NCBI RefSeq assembly: GCF_900114065.1
Contig: NZ_FORS01000002.1
Location: forward strand, 620,001-684,000
Reading direction: 5' to 3'
Source: Stutzerimonas kunmingensis
GTDB lineage: Bacteria; Pseudomonadota; Gammaproteobacteria; Pseudomonadales; Pseudomonadaceae
Length of the DNA: 64,000 nt
Position 1 is the stretch's first letter. Each line of letters opens with the position of its first letter. The notes beneath the pieces were generated by a model. It was not told the DNA's origin. It searched no databases and saw only the letters and a list, made by a program, of their open reading frames with translations. A program made the position numbers and the translations under genes. Shown here in pieces: positions 1 through 9,330 of this stretch.

Positions 1-102
1 AGGGGAAGAGCTGTAAGCAGGCCGTGTGGTCTGCCAGCACGTCGAATCGGACATTGTCGTGTCGCTAACGGGCCATCATCGATGGCCAGCAAGGATCAAG
101 GA
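1..102. other. Window edge upstream of the flippase gene
   Basis: This short stretch precedes the first gene. A TAA at 14-16 would close a frame ending Gly-Glu-Glu-Leu, and another TAA at 66-68 closes a second frame, so the tail of an upstream plus-strand gene may be present. There is too little sequence to choose between them. The frame of the next gene is also open back to base 1. Confidence 0.3.
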
Positions 103-1569
103 ATGAATGTATCGCTGGTCATTCTGGCGTTGACCGTCGCCAGTTTTCTTCTCGGGTTTCTTCGCGATCTGTTCATCGCCCGCTCCTTCGGCCTCAGCTG
201 GGAAGCGGACCTCATCTTCGTCGCTCTGATCCTGCCGCTGTTCTTCGAGAACTTCCTCGGCCTCGCCTTGCGCGACGCCATGATCCCTTACCTGCAGAAG
301 CTGCGCAGCCAGTCGCAATCGCTGTTCGAGGCGGTCGCGCGCTGGCTTTACTGGCGCATCATGCTGCTCGGTGGCGCGGCCTGCCTGTTGATACTGCTGA
401 CCAGCTACTGGGTGCTGAACGCCCTGGCACCGGGCTGGACACCGGAACAGGTCGCCAACGGACAACTGGTCTTCTGCGTCGGCGCGCTGCTGATCGGCGT
501 ACAGGCCGCGCTGTACTGCCAGGGCGCGTTGCTCAACATGGACAACGTGTTCGTCATGCCGATGACACGAACCCTGCTGCTCAATGCCGGGGCCATCATC
601 GGGATTCTGCTGTTCGAACCCAGCGGCATGGTGATCTTTCTCGGCATGCTTTTGCCGCAGTTGGCCCTGATCGTCGTGCAGCACCGCCGTATTCATTACC
701 TGCGGGGAGAGGCGCAACCGCTGGAAAAAGGTCACGGCAGTCAGTTCGGCCTGGCATTCGCCCCGGTACTGATGGCCGCTGGCGCTCAGCAGGCGTGCAT
801 TTTGGCCGAGCGAATGTTCGCCTCGTTCCTTGAGGAAGGCAGCATCACCATGCTGTCGTTCGCCTTCCGCATCGTCACCATCCCGCTGACGCTGTACGCG
901 ATGTCCGTGCTTTCCGTGCTCTTTCCGCAGTTCTCCTCCAGCTGGAACGAGCAGGATCACAGCGCTCATGCCGCGGTGATTCGCAAGGGGCTGCTGGCGA
1001 CGTTGCTGTTCCTCGTGCCGGCCACCGTCGTGCTTTGCTCCTTCCCGGAAGCGGTGGTCGCGGTACTGCTCGAGCGCGGCGAGTTCGGCGCCACGCAAAC
1101 CCAGGCAACCGCCTCGCTGATGGTCATCTACGCGCTTGGTCTGCCGTCGATGGGGCTCGCCCTGCTCTGGGGCCGCGCCCTGCTCGCCCAGCACCAGGTT
1201 CGCCTGTTTCTGGTAATCACGCTGATCAGCTCGGCCATGACCATCGCCCTGGATGCCGCGCTTTACAAGCACTATGGCGCCGCAGGCCTGGCACTGGCCT
1301 TCTCCAGCGGTGTCACGCTGCAGACGCTGTTCATGGGGTTGTTCGTCTATCGCGCCTCGCCCAAGGGCGCCGGTGTGGCTGTGCTCGCGCGCTGGGCCGC
1401 GACAGCAGCGGTACTGGGCGCCGCGCTGCACTTCGTGCCCCAGCCACAAGGCTTTATCGAACTCTGCGCCTATATCGGCCTGGTGCTGATCGGTTTCGCC
1501 GCCGGCGTTACCTTGCTCGGCGAGCGCGACCTGTTCAAGCCACGCTACTGGTCCATGCGCAAGGCCTGA
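103..1569 (+). CDS. MurJ/MviN-family lipid flippase
   Basis: Predicted inner-membrane protein of 488 residues, almost entirely hydrophobic segments separated by short loops, as in the 14-helix MOP-superfamily MurJ/MviN flippases that move undecaprenyl-linked precursors across the membrane. The N-terminus carries the typical MviN pattern (FLGFLRDLFIARSFG, then a conserved acidic-Leu-Ile segment). The chosen ATG at 103 has AAGGA at 91-95 with good spacing. An in-frame ATG at 82 has no clear ribosome site. Family members outside the housekeeping murJ locus often sit in exopolysaccharide clusters, and a polysaccharide-export role is an inference because the upstream genes are outside the window. 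It ends at a bidirectional terminator shared with the convergent oxidoreductase gene. Confidence 0.8.
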   Translation: MNVSLVILALTVASFLLGFLRDLFIARSFGLSWEADLIFVALILPLFFENFLGLALRDAMIPYLQKLRSQSQSLFEAVARWLYWRIMLLGGAACLLILLTSYWVLNALAPGWTPEQVANGQLVFCVGALLIGVQAALYCQGALLNMDNVFVMPMTRTLLLNAGAIIGILLFEPSGMVIFLGMLLPQLALIVVQHRRIHYLRGEAQPLEKGHGSQFGLAFAPVLMAAGAQQACILAERMFASFLEEGSITMLSFAFRIVTIPLTLYAMSVLSVLFPQFSSSWNEQDHSAHAAVIRKGLLATLLFLVPATVVLCSFPEAVVAVLLERGEFGATQTQATASLMVIYALGLPSMGLALLWGRALLAQHQVRLFLVITLISSAMTIALDAALYKHYGAAGLALAFSSGVTLQTLFMGLFVYRASPKGAGVAVLARWAATAAVLGAALHFVPQPQGFIELCAYIGLVLIGFAAGVTLLGERDLFKPRYWSMRKA

Positions 1570-1625
1570 CGGCAACGCGGCGGTCCTGCATCGCCGCTCT
1601 TTCGATCATCACCGACAACAGAAAC

Positions 1626-1659
1626 AAAAAGGCCGCTGACGTCAGACAGCGGCCTTTTT
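1626..1659. terminator. Bidirectional Rho-independent terminator
   Basis: A perfect 13-bp stem (arms 1626-1638 and 1647-1659, both ending in the AAAAA/TTTTT tract) closes an 8-base loop. It lies between the convergent flippase and oxidoreductase genes and has a T-tract on either strand. Confidence 0.9.
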
Positions 1660-1672
1660 GTTTGAGCGTCGT

Positions 1673-2899
1673 TCAACCACCGAAGGCGAGCATTCCCATG
1701 GTGCTGATGCCTGGTGCGGTCGACCCTTTGCTCTCGACCTGGGTCATGCGCGGCTTGCGCTGCTCCAGCACGATATCCAGCGCACGACTCGGCAAAATGT
1801 CGATGTCGTCGAAGGTGATGATCTGGCCAGGCTCGACGGCGCGTTTGAGCGCAGTCTTGCGCAGCAGACCGATCGGCACGTGATCCGGGTGCTCGGCCAG
1901 CTTGATCGCCTCGCCGCGGAACTGGAAACCGCCGATGCCGCGCTCGATCAGCTCACCCGGCTTCATGGCGCGCTTGGCGATGGCCGCAACGCCGAGGGTC
2001 GGCTCGGTCGAGTTGTTGAGCAGCACACCACCGCCATTCAGCACGCGGCGCACGGTCTTGCCCACTTCCAGCGAGCAGAGGTGGAACGGACGCACCAGCG
2101 TGTAGAACGGCCCGCGGCCCAGCTTGAAGTACTCGATTGCCTGCGCCTGATCCTCGTCGTGCCTGCCCACCAGGAACACGCCGCCGGCCGGGTAGCCGGA
2201 AGGTATGACGTAGTCGACGATTGGCTGCCCTGCTCGCTCGGCCATCATGCCGAGCAGGCTGGCGCTGTCGTCCAGGTTGGTCGAGGCCAGCCCCTCCATG
2301 CCCCGACGGGTAATGGTGGCGCCCAGGCCGTTACCGATGATCACCTGCTCGATCTGCACCTTGGTGCCGTCGGTGAAGGACGTGGTCTGATCGACGCTGA
2401 TCCCCTGTCGATTGGCCCAGTAGGCCATGTCTTCCGGTGACGGATCATGGTTCAGATAGCCCTTCATGTTGCCGTACACCAGCGGCTGAAAGCCCATCTG
2501 CAGCGCGTCTTCATGCAGGGCCGCAAGCGAACCTGGCTGGTCGCCCTCGGCTTCGGTGAGGAAACCCCTGCCAGCCAGGAAGGAGCCCGTGGTCACCTGC
2601 AGTTCGGCGTTGACCGTCACCACCTGTAAGCCCGCTTCGAAAGCGCGTTCGATAACTGAAGTCCCATGGAACACGTCGCCGCTGCACTCGACAATCAGAT
2701 CGGAATGATCGATCAGCTCGTCCAGCGAATTGGTGAGGACGTCTGCCAACGGGAAGTCAGCCATCGTTGAGAGCGGTCGGCGTGTCAGGACGCGCGAGAT
2801 TTCCATGTCCGGATAGTGTTTCTTGATTAACCGCACAAAGCCGCGGGCGATCATTCCGGTTCCGGAAACACCGATTTTCTTGATCTCTGAGGTAGGCAT
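1673..2899 (-). CDS. NAD(P)-binding homoserine-dehydrogenase-like protein with SAF domain
   Basis: A 408-residue cytosolic protein. The N-terminus has a Rossmann dinucleotide site (IGVSGTGMIARGF). The middle resembles homoserine dehydrogenase, and the last 80 residues (from about KRAMKPGELIERG) look like a SAF domain as found in sialic-acid synthases. This matches the COG4091 type of predicted homoserine dehydrogenases with a C-terminal SAF domain. The substrate is unknown; homologues occur in surface-polysaccharide clusters, which would fit the flippase next door. The start is uncertain: ATG at 2899 is used (weak GGA eight bases upstream), and an ATG at 2923 would add eight residues. Confidence 0.72.
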   Translation of the reverse strand: MPTSEIKKIGVSGTGMIARGFVRLIKKHYPDMEISRVLTRRPLSTMADFPLADVLTNSLDELIDHSDLIVECSGDVFHGTSVIERAFEAGLQVVTVNAELQVTTGSFLAGRGFLTEAEGDQPGSLAALHEDALQMGFQPLVYGNMKGYLNHDPSPEDMAYWANRQGISVDQTTSFTDGTKVQIEQVIIGNGLGATITRRGMEGLASTNLDDSASLLGMMAERAGQPIVDYVIPSGYPAGGVFLVGRHDEDQAQAIEYFKLGRGPFYTLVRPFHLCSLEVGKTVRRVLNGGGVLLNNSTEPTLGVAAIAKRAMKPGELIERGIGGFQFRGEAIKLAEHPDHVPIGLLRKTALKRAVEPGQIITFDDIDILPSRALDIVLEQRKPRMTQVESKGSTAPGISTMGMLAFGG

Positions 2900-3112
2900 A
2901 AACTGAATCCATTCAATGGGCATCAGCGCTATGACAGCAGCTGAGCGAAAAGATTTTTGAAAAGCTGCCTATTTGCCACTTTTGCAGACTTCTCCACACC
3001 CGCGACGCTGAAGCCGGGCGGCATGCCTGAAAGTAGTTGTCTCGGAGGGTTCACGCTAATTGACGACGACGGGCGGTTTCGCACCAACCGATGGATTTCT
3101 GTCGCCAGAAAA

Positions 3113-3151
3113 CGAAACGGCGAGTGCTATTGAAAGCCACTCGCCGTTTCG
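3113..3151 (-). terminator. Terminator downstream of tpx
   Basis: A perfect 14-bp stem (3113-3126 with 3138-3151) and an 11-base loop. On the minus strand it is followed by a short T-run. It lies 16 bases past the tpx stop. Confidence 0.85.
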
Positions 3152-3166
3152 TCGTAGCAAGGCAGA

Positions 3167-3667
3167 TCAGCCAAGCGAGGCGATGGCTGCCTCGTAGTTC
3201 GGTTCACTGCCGATCTCGTTGACCAGCTCGCTGTGCAGGACGCGATTCTGTTCGTCGAGCACGACTACCGCGCGAGCCGCGACCCCGGCCAGCGGGCCGC
3301 TGGCAATCGCTACGCCGTAATCCTTGAGGAACTCGGCACCGCGCATGGTGGACAGGTTGATGACATTCTCCAGCCCCTCGGCGCCGCAGAAGCGCTTCTG
3401 CGCGAACGGCAGGTCGGCGGAGATGCACAGCACCACGGTGTTTTCCAAGGCATTGGCCTGAGCATTGAACTTGCGCACCGAGGTGGCGCAGGTCGGTGTA
3501 TCGATGCTCGGGAAGATGTTGAGAATCTTGCGCTTGCCGGCAAGGCTCGACAGCTCGACATCGGAAAGGTCAGCGCCCACCAGGCGGAACGCCTTGGCCT
3601 GCTGGCCGGCCTGGGGGAAGTCACCGGCCACTTGGATCGGTGTGCCTTTCAGGGTGATTTCAGTCAT
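3167..3667 (-). CDS. tpx: Thiol peroxidase (atypical 2-Cys peroxiredoxin)
   Basis: Tpx reduces hydrogen and alkyl peroxides using thioredoxin. The 166-residue protein has the expected length. The peroxidatic cysteine is Cys60 in [12 protein letters not shown] and the resolving cysteine is Cys94 in [10 protein letters not shown], the spacing known for the E. coli enzyme. The ATG at 3667 is preceded by GAGGAGC and begins the conserved MTEITLKG; a longer upstream frame has no family similarity. It is flanked by its own terminator downstream. The terminator of the symporter gene lies only about 30 bases upstream of its start. Confidence 0.96.
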   Translation of the reverse strand: MTEITLKGTPIQVAGDFPQAGQQAKAFRLVGADLSDVELSSLAGKRKILNIFPSIDTPTCATSVRKFNAQANALENTVVLCISADLPFAQKRFCGAEGLENVINLSTMRGAEFLKDYGVAIASGPLAGVAARAVVVLDEQNRVLHSELVNEIGSEPNYEAAIASLG

Positions 3668-3696
3668 TTGCTTCGCTCCTCGATATGAATAGGCAT

Positions 3697-3730
3697 AAAA
3701 AAGGTCGTGGAACGCGCAGCTCCACGACCT
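3697..3730 (-). terminator. Terminator of the symporter gene, abutting tpx
   Basis: A 10-bp stem (3702-3711 with 3721-3730), a 9-base loop and, on the minus strand, a run of six T (3697-3702). It lies 77 bases after the symporter stop and only 30 bases before the tpx ATG, so the tpx promoter must overlap or precede this hairpin. Confidence 0.85.
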
Positions 3731-3806
3731 GGGTGGTCGACACGGGCTTGTTCCTGTTGCACGACCGATGCAGCGCTGGCTGGCCTGCACCGGTCGCTAT
3801 CGGACA

Positions 3807-5150
3807 TCAGCTACGTGCGAAATATTCCTTGGTCAGCTTGACCACTACCGGACTCAGCAGCAACAGCGAAACCAGGTTGGGGATCGCCATCAGGCCGTTG
3901 AGGGTATCGGCCAACAGCCAGGCGAAGTCGAGCTGGGCGATGGCGCCGAACGGCACTGCCAGAACCCAGATCACGCGGAACGGCCAGATGGCTCGCGTGC
4001 CGACCAGGAACTCCCAGCACTTCTCGCCGAAATAGCTCCAGCCAAGGATTGTGGTAAAGGCGAAGACCACCAGCGCGATAGTCAGGATGATGCCACCGAT
4101 ACCGGGCATGGCCGACTCGAAGGCTGCCGCGGACAGCGCTGCGCCGCTTTCGCCGCTGGTCCAGACCCCGGTGCAGATGATCGCAAGACCGGTCATCGAG
4201 CAGACGATGATGGTGTCGATGAATGTACCCAGCATGCCGATCATGCCCGAGCGCACCGAGCTGGTGGTGGTTCCGGCTGCCTGAGCGATACCAGCGGTAC
4301 CAAGGCCCGCCTCGTTGGAGAAGATGCCGCGGGCAACACCGAAGCGAATCGCCGCCATGACCGCTGCGCCGGCGAAGCCACCGGTTGCCGCGATCGGCGT
4401 GAAGGCGTGGGTGAAGATCAGGTCGAATGCCGCCGGAATGGCCGAGGCATTGACTACCAGCACCACGGCCGCGGCGATCAGGTACGCCAGGCACATGAAC
4501 GGTACGAGCGACGCGGCGACCACACCGATGCGGCGAATACCGCCGAGAATCACCAGGCCGACGATCACCATTGTGATCAGGCCGGTCGCCCACAGCGGTA
4601 CCGAGAAGGAGGTTTCCAGCGCGTGGGCCATGCTGTTGACCTGCACCATGTTGCCGATACCGAAGCCGGCCAGGCCACCGAAAATGGCGAAGGCGGTACC
4701 CAGCCAGATCCACTTCTTGCCCAGGCCGTTCTTGATCGCGTACATCGGGCCGCCAACGTGCTCGCCGCGGTCGTCCTTCTCACGGTAGTGGACCGCTAGT
4801 ACGACTTCGCAGTACTTGGTGGCCATACCCACCAGCGCGGTGCACCACATCCAGAACAGCGCACCCGGCCCGCCGAGGAAGATGGCCGTGGCCACGCCTG
4901 CGATGTTGCCGGTACCCACGGTCGCCGCCAGCGAGGTCATCAGCGCCTGGAAAGGGCTGATTTCGCCAGTGGCTTCGTCACCCTTGGTGCGTCCGCGCCA
5001 CATCAGCGCCAAGCCGGTCGGGATGCGGGTCAGCGGCATGAACTTGAGGAAGATCATCAGGAACAGACCGGTACCAAGGATCAGCACCAGCATGGGTGGG
5101 CCCCAGACGAGGCCGTTGACGCTATTGACGAGGTTATTCAGAAATTCCAT
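3807..5150 (-). CDS. Alanine/glycine:cation symporter (AGCS family)
   Basis: A 447-residue polytopic inner-membrane protein of the AGCS (DagA/AlsT) family, which imports alanine or glycine with sodium or protons. Family patterns include the N-terminal segment NSVNGLVWGPPMLVLILGTG, the segment SLAATVGTGNIAGVATAI and the segment RGIFSNEAGLGTAGIAQAA. The ATG at 5150 has AAGGTG upstream. It stands alone, ended by the terminator at 3697-3730. The 5' region is unusually long (about 500 bases to tamB). I looked for a glycine riboswitch, common before such genes in other bacteria, and did not see one. Alanine versus glycine specificity cannot be told. Confidence 0.9.
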   Translation of the reverse strand: MEFLNNLVNSVNGLVWGPPMLVLILGTGLFLMIFLKFMPLTRIPTGLALMWRGRTKGDEATGEISPFQALMTSLAATVGTGNIAGVATAIFLGGPGALFWMWCTALVGMATKYCEVVLAVHYREKDDRGEHVGGPMYAIKNGLGKKWIWLGTAFAIFGGLAGFGIGNMVQVNSMAHALETSFSVPLWATGLITMVIVGLVILGGIRRIGVVAASLVPFMCLAYLIAAAVVLVVNASAIPAAFDLIFTHAFTPIAATGGFAGAAVMAAIRFGVARGIFSNEAGLGTAGIAQAAGTTTSSVRSGMIGMLGTFIDTIIVCSMTGLAIICTGVWTSGESGAALSAAAFESAMPGIGGIILTIALVVFAFTTILGWSYFGEKCWEFLVGTRAIWPFRVIWVLAVPFGAIAQLDFAWLLADTLNGLMAIPNLVSLLLLSPVVVKLTKEYFARS

Positions 5151-5652
5151 TCGAGCACCTTATTTCTTATAGGCGAGTTCCCTCGCGTTAGGGTCGCGCT
5201 ACCGTGGAGCCGTTGAAAAACATGACGCTTGTGGCGGTGGTTTTTCAGCGACCAGGTAACGGCGATTCCGATACGCCTCTGGAGCTTGCGCTGCGCTGAG
5301 GTCCGCGAGCGCTTTGCAAGACTCGTGCTAGAGCGTTGCGCGGTTATGACCGCGACGTTCGGAAGCGTGGATGCTACCACTGCATTCGCCCATTGGGCTC
5401 GGGGCAATCGCGCCAGATTCGATGATCGAATCGACGCGAAAACCAGACCGAACGGTCAGACCCCGACAGCTCGACTCAGTCGAGCCAGGAATGGCATGGA
5501 AAGCGAAATCAGCGTAGCCCAGCCTAGTGCGCCCGCCAGTGCGGATTGATGCAGTTTGGTGCGCCCGACCGATGAGAGCGCGAATGCTTCATCATGCCTC
5601 TGCGCCTCCTCGATCATGGCGCACCGGCGGTGTTCCGGCGCCGCGCAATCGA
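5151..5652. other. Gene-free stretch between tamB and the symporter gene
   Basis: I see no convincing gene here; the short open frames have no recognisable features. It holds an imperfect hairpin near 5213-5252 (arms CGTTGAAAAAC and GTTTTTCAGCG), possibly a distal terminator for tamB, and the three palindromes described separately. The symporter promoter should lie in the half nearest 5151. Confidence 0.5.
5416..5485. promoter_or_regulatory. Cluster of three palindromes
   Basis: Three dyads lie within 70 bases. GATTCGAT/ATCGAATC is at 5416-5432 (8-bp arms, 1-base centre). GACCGAACGGTC is at 5446-5457 (5-bp arms, 2-base centre, a form common among TetR-family operators). GCTCGACT/AGTCGAGC is at 5469-5485 (8-bp arms, 1-base centre). 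Centres are about 26-28 bases apart. They could be operators or an RNA with stacked hairpins. No regulator gene is adjacent. Confidence 0.4.
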
Positions 5653-8600
5653 TCAGAAGTCGCGGCGATAGAACAGGTCCAACGAGCTGGCCAATCCGCT
5701 GGCGGCTTCGAGGAAGATCCGCCGCGTCACCTGATAGCGCAGCGCAATGGTATTCGACGGCTCGAACACGCCGACGCCATATCGCAATGCCAGCCGTTCC
5801 GTCAGCCGCCCGGTAGCGACCACGCTGGTGCCAACGCCGGTGCCTTCGGTGTCCAGCTGGAAGTCCTGGATGCCCAGGCGCTGCGCCAGGCCGCCGGTGA
5901 TGGATGAGCTACCCGCCAGGCCAAGGCCCAGCGCCGCCTGTGCCAGCAGGTTGCTGTCCCCGGTATCGGCACCCAGCGGCCGCCCCAGTACCAGATACGC
6001 CAGTGCCTGCTCCTGACTCATGGCAGGCTCGGAAAACACGTCGATGCGTGGCTGCTCGGCGCTGCCGGTGATGCGCAGGCCGGCGATCACATTCTCCGCA
6101 TCGATACGGCGAATCGCCTCGATGTTGAGGAACGGCTGGCTGATCACGCCAGTGAACAGCAACTCGGCGCGGCGGATGGTCAGTCGCTGGCCGTAGGCTC
6201 GGTATCGGCCGTTCTTCAGCTGCAGCTCGCCACGTGCATCCAGGTTGTCGCCGATGTGCAGATAGCCGGCGAGATCCGCGGTCAGGCCGAAGCCGGAGAA
6301 GCGCAGGCGGTCCTGGCCCACCTCGACATCAATGTCCATCTTCACTGCCAGTGGGGTCGCCGGCTCCTCGGCTTCGCGACCGATGATCACCGTGTCCTCG
6401 GAGACCTTGACCGTCGCCGGCGGTAGCTCGCGAACCGTGATCGCTCCTCGCGGCACTTCGACCCGACCGCTGACCGCCAGGTCCTGCCCGCTAAGCACGA
6501 TGCGCAGGTCGGGCTCGACTTCCAGGTCGGCGTAAGGCTCGACCACCACCGGCAGGCGACTGCCCTTGATCGCCAGATCCAGATCCAGTTCGTTCCGCCA
6601 GTCCAGCGAGCCGGCCAGGCTGCCGCGTCCCTGCTCGCCGGCACGCCAGTTGCCGTCGATGTTCAGCCGCTCACCCTCGATCAGCATGCGCACCCGCAGG
6701 TCTTCGAACGTCGTCGGCAACTCGCTGCCGGCGATCTCACCGTCACTCAACAGCAGTTGGCCGTTGAGTGACGGCTGCTGCAGGGTGCCGGCCAGCTGGC
6801 CACTGCCGTTCAGTTCGCCGCGCAAACGCTCGACCATCGGCACGAATGGGCGCGCCACCGACAGATCGAGACCACTCAGGCGAAACGCGCCATCGATCGG
6901 CTTGGCCGCGGGCCGCGGATCGATCTGCAGCTGCACGTCAAGCTCGCCCAGCTCGCCGCCCAGAAAGCGCAGCTGGCTGTCGATCCGCTCCGGTAGCAGT
7001 CGGCTGTTCAGCACCAGGGTCTGATAGGGGAAGTCGTGCCACTCGTCCACATCGCGAATGCGCAGCACGCCGGGGCCGGCGTCGACCAGAACCCGACCAC
7101 GGGGTCCGTCAGCGGGAAGGTCGAGCTCGATATCGGCATTCAGTTCGCCCTGCCAGCGGAAATCTTCGGGCAGGTAGTCGGCCAGGGTCTGCAGTGAGAA
7201 ATCGCGAAGGTGATAGCGAATCTGCGGCTCCGGCAGCAGACGCTGATTCTCCGCGCAGAGGCTGGCGGGCCCGGAACGCCAGCAATGCGCACCGAACTCC
7301 AGTCGGCCATCGGCGAAACGCTGCAGTGTGGCCGGCCGTTGCAGGGCCCAGTCTTGCTGCTGTGCGCTGAGCTCGCCGCGCGTCAGCCGGCCAAGCCAAT
7401 CCTCACCGCGCAATCCACCATCGAAAGCCAGCGCCAGGTCGACCAAGGGACCTTGCAGCTGCAGCTCGGCCTGATGCCGTTCCGCAGTGCCTTCGGCATT
7501 GATCCGCAGTGCGCCGAGGTCCGTCTCGCCTGCGCGGATTCGCTCGGCGTTCAGCGCAAGCCGACCACGTTCCCCATCGGATAGCTGACCCTGCACGTTG
7601 AGGCGACGCAGCCGATTGTCCTGATAAGCGAGGTTGCGACCGTTCAGCTCGAGCTGCGCGCTCGGCGCCGCTGCGGTTCCCGCCAGCGTGACCTCACCGT
7701 TCACCCGCCCCCTGAGACCGGGCCACAGCTGCGCCAGGCGGCCCAGTTCCAGTTGCAGTCGACCATCCAGCGTCTGTGCCCAGGTGCCGTTGCCCTGTAC
7801 GCGGTTATCGCCCATGCGCAGGTCGATGACCGGCAGATCCCAGCGCTCGCCCTCGCCGTTGGCTTGCAGCTGCAGACGGGTATCCTGACCGCGCAGGCGC
7901 CCGGCGAGGTCGAGGCTCGCCTCGGCCTGCAGCTGCTCGTCACGCAAGGTGCCCTGGCTCTTCAGCGAACCGCCGAGATTGCCCGGCAGTTCGGCCAGCC
8001 AGTACGCCGGATCGAGCTCGCTCAGCGTCAGGTCGGTTTTCCAGTCGATGCCCGCGGCGAAGCCGACGCTCAACGAACCCGTCGCACTGCCCTGCCCGGC
8101 TTGCAGCTGCAGTTGCGGCAGATGCACCGCTTCGAGATTGCCGCTGACCGGGCTGTTCAGTGTGAAATCCCCGGCCGGGCCAGTCATGGCCGATTCGAAA
8201 TTGCCGAGATAGCTGCCGTCGTCGTACTGAATCTGCGCCTTGAGCTCGCGCAGCGTCACCGGCGGCTCTTCGATCGCCGGGTAGAGCCGTCGCCAGGGAA
8301 AATCGCGCCAGAGCAGATCGGCATTCGCGGTCAGGCCGTCCTGCCAGTCGACATCACCACTCAGCCGCACATCGCGCTGCTGCCCCGCATCCAGCTCGAG
8401 CATCTCGATCTGCGCTCCGCTCGGACTGACGACGCCCTCCAGCGCCAGCCGCACTGCGCCGCCCTCGCCCGGCAGTTCGGTGGTACCGAGCAGCCGGTAG
8501 CCGTCCTGCAGGTTGCCGCTCGCTGTCAGCTCCAGATCGTTCAGGCGCAGGGTGTCCGGCAGATCGGGCAGCGGCTTGAACCCGTCGGCGTTCAGCCGGA

Positions 8601-9330
8601 GCGTCGCCGGCAATTGCTCATCCAGGGCCCGCAGCTGCCCGCTGAGGGTGCCGTCGAGATAGCCCTGGCTTTGCACCTGCACCTGCAGCTGCTCGCGCAG
8701 GGCGCCATCCACGGTGATCATCAGCGTCCACGGCTGTTCGTCCGGCGACTGCAACGCGGCCTGCCCGTCCAGCGTCAACGGCCAATCACCGCTGGGCTGC
8801 AGTCGACCAGTCACTGACAGGTCCACATCCGCCCTGCGCAGGCCGAGGTGCTGGATATCCAGGCCATCCGCACGCCAATTTGCCTGCAGAGACAGATTTC
8901 GCACCTGCTCGCTTTCATTGAGCCTCACCCGGCCGATTTCGATGCGTTCGACTTGCAGCGCCAGCGGCAGATCGAGCTCAGGCAAGCTGAAGGGCTCCGC
9001 CGCCGGGTCGGGCTCGCTGGGCGGGAAGCTGAGGTCGATGTCGCCAGTGACCAGCTCGTCGATGCACAGCGTGCGCTTGAGCAGGCACGCCGGCGACCAG
9101 GCAAGACGGGGCTGTTGCACTTCGACACGGCTGCCGTTCTGCTCCCAGATCAGCCGCTCGGCCTGCCAACGCTGGCCGAGTCGGCCCTCGAACGCTTCGA
9201 CCGTCAGCCCCGGCACCTGCCCCAGCAGCCAGCGGCTGCCGCTGGCGGTGCCGAGCAGCACGGCGGTGACGATGAGCACGAGCAGTATCAGCCCAAGCAG
9301 CGTCCAGCCGAGCCCACGCAGTACCCGCAT
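5653..9330 (-). CDS. tamB: Translocation and assembly module inner-membrane subunit TamB
   Basis: TamB spans the periplasm as a long beta-rich groove and works with TamA in outer-membrane protein assembly or phospholipid transport. The protein is 1225 residues, near the 1259 of E. coli TamB. It has one N-terminal membrane anchor (residues 5-28), then long beta-strand-rich repeats and a conserved C-terminal DUF490 region ending in SSLDLFYRRDF. The ATG at 9330 overlaps the tamA stop as TGATG, indicating translational coupling. An upstream in-frame start would place tamA coding sequence in front of the anchor and is rejected. Confidence 0.95.
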   Translation of the reverse strand: MRVLRGLGWTLLGLILLVLIVTAVLLGTASGSRWLLGQVPGLTVEAFEGRLGQRWQAERLIWEQNGSRVEVQQPRLAWSPACLLKRTLCIDELVTGDIDLSFPPSEPDPAAEPFSLPELDLPLALQVERIEIGRVRLNESEQVRNLSLQANWRADGLDIQHLGLRRADVDLSVTGRLQPSGDWPLTLDGQAALQSPDEQPWTLMITVDGALREQLQVQVQSQGYLDGTLSGQLRALDEQLPATLRLNADGFKPLPDLPDTLRLNDLELTASGNLQDGYRLLGTTELPGEGGAVRLALEGVVSPSGAQIEMLELDAGQQRDVRLSGDVDWQDGLTANADLLWRDFPWRRLYPAIEEPPVTLRELKAQIQYDDGSYLGNFESAMTGPAGDFTLNSPVSGNLEAVHLPQLQLQAGQGSATGSLSVGFAAGIDWKTDLTLSELDPAYWLAELPGNLGGSLKSQGTLRDEQLQAEASLDLAGRLRGQDTRLQLQANGEGERWDLPVIDLRMGDNRVQGNGTWAQTLDGRLQLELGRLAQLWPGLRGRVNGEVTLAGTAAAPSAQLELNGRNLAYQDNRLRRLNVQGQLSDGERGRLALNAERIRAGETDLGALRINAEGTAERHQAELQLQGPLVDLALAFDGGLRGEDWLGRLTRGELSAQQQDWALQRPATLQRFADGRLEFGAHCWRSGPASLCAENQRLLPEPQIRYHLRDFSLQTLADYLPEDFRWQGELNADIELDLPADGPRGRVLVDAGPGVLRIRDVDEWHDFPYQTLVLNSRLLPERIDSQLRFLGGELGELDVQLQIDPRPAAKPIDGAFRLSGLDLSVARPFVPMVERLRGELNGSGQLAGTLQQPSLNGQLLLSDGEIAGSELPTTFEDLRVRMLIEGERLNIDGNWRAGEQGRGSLAGSLDWRNELDLDLAIKGSRLPVVVEPYADLEVEPDLRIVLSGQDLAVSGRVEVPRGAITVRELPPATVKVSEDTVIIGREAEEPATPLAVKMDIDVEVGQDRLRFSGFGLTADLAGYLHIGDNLDARGELQLKNGRYRAYGQRLTIRRAELLFTGVISQPFLNIEAIRRIDAENVIAGLRITGSAEQPRIDVFSEPAMSQEQALAYLVLGRPLGADTGDSNLLAQAALGLGLAGSSSITGGLAQRLGIQDFQLDTEGTGVGTSVVATGRLTERLALRYGVGVFEPSNTIALRYQVTRRIFLEAASGLASSLDLFYRRDF

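Noticed and set aside
76..1575. A 499-codon frame antisense to the flippase gene
   Set aside because: His/Gln/Arg-rich shadow with no motif; the plus-strand frame has clear membrane-protein features and a ribosome site.
5151..5400. Glycine riboswitch before the alanine/glycine symporter
   Set aside because: Searched on the minus strand for the paired purine-rich cores expected of this element and found none.
5229..5549. A 106-codon frame between tamB and the symporter gene
   Set aside because: Composition is not protein-like, no ribosome site, and it runs through the palindromes; no recognisable family.
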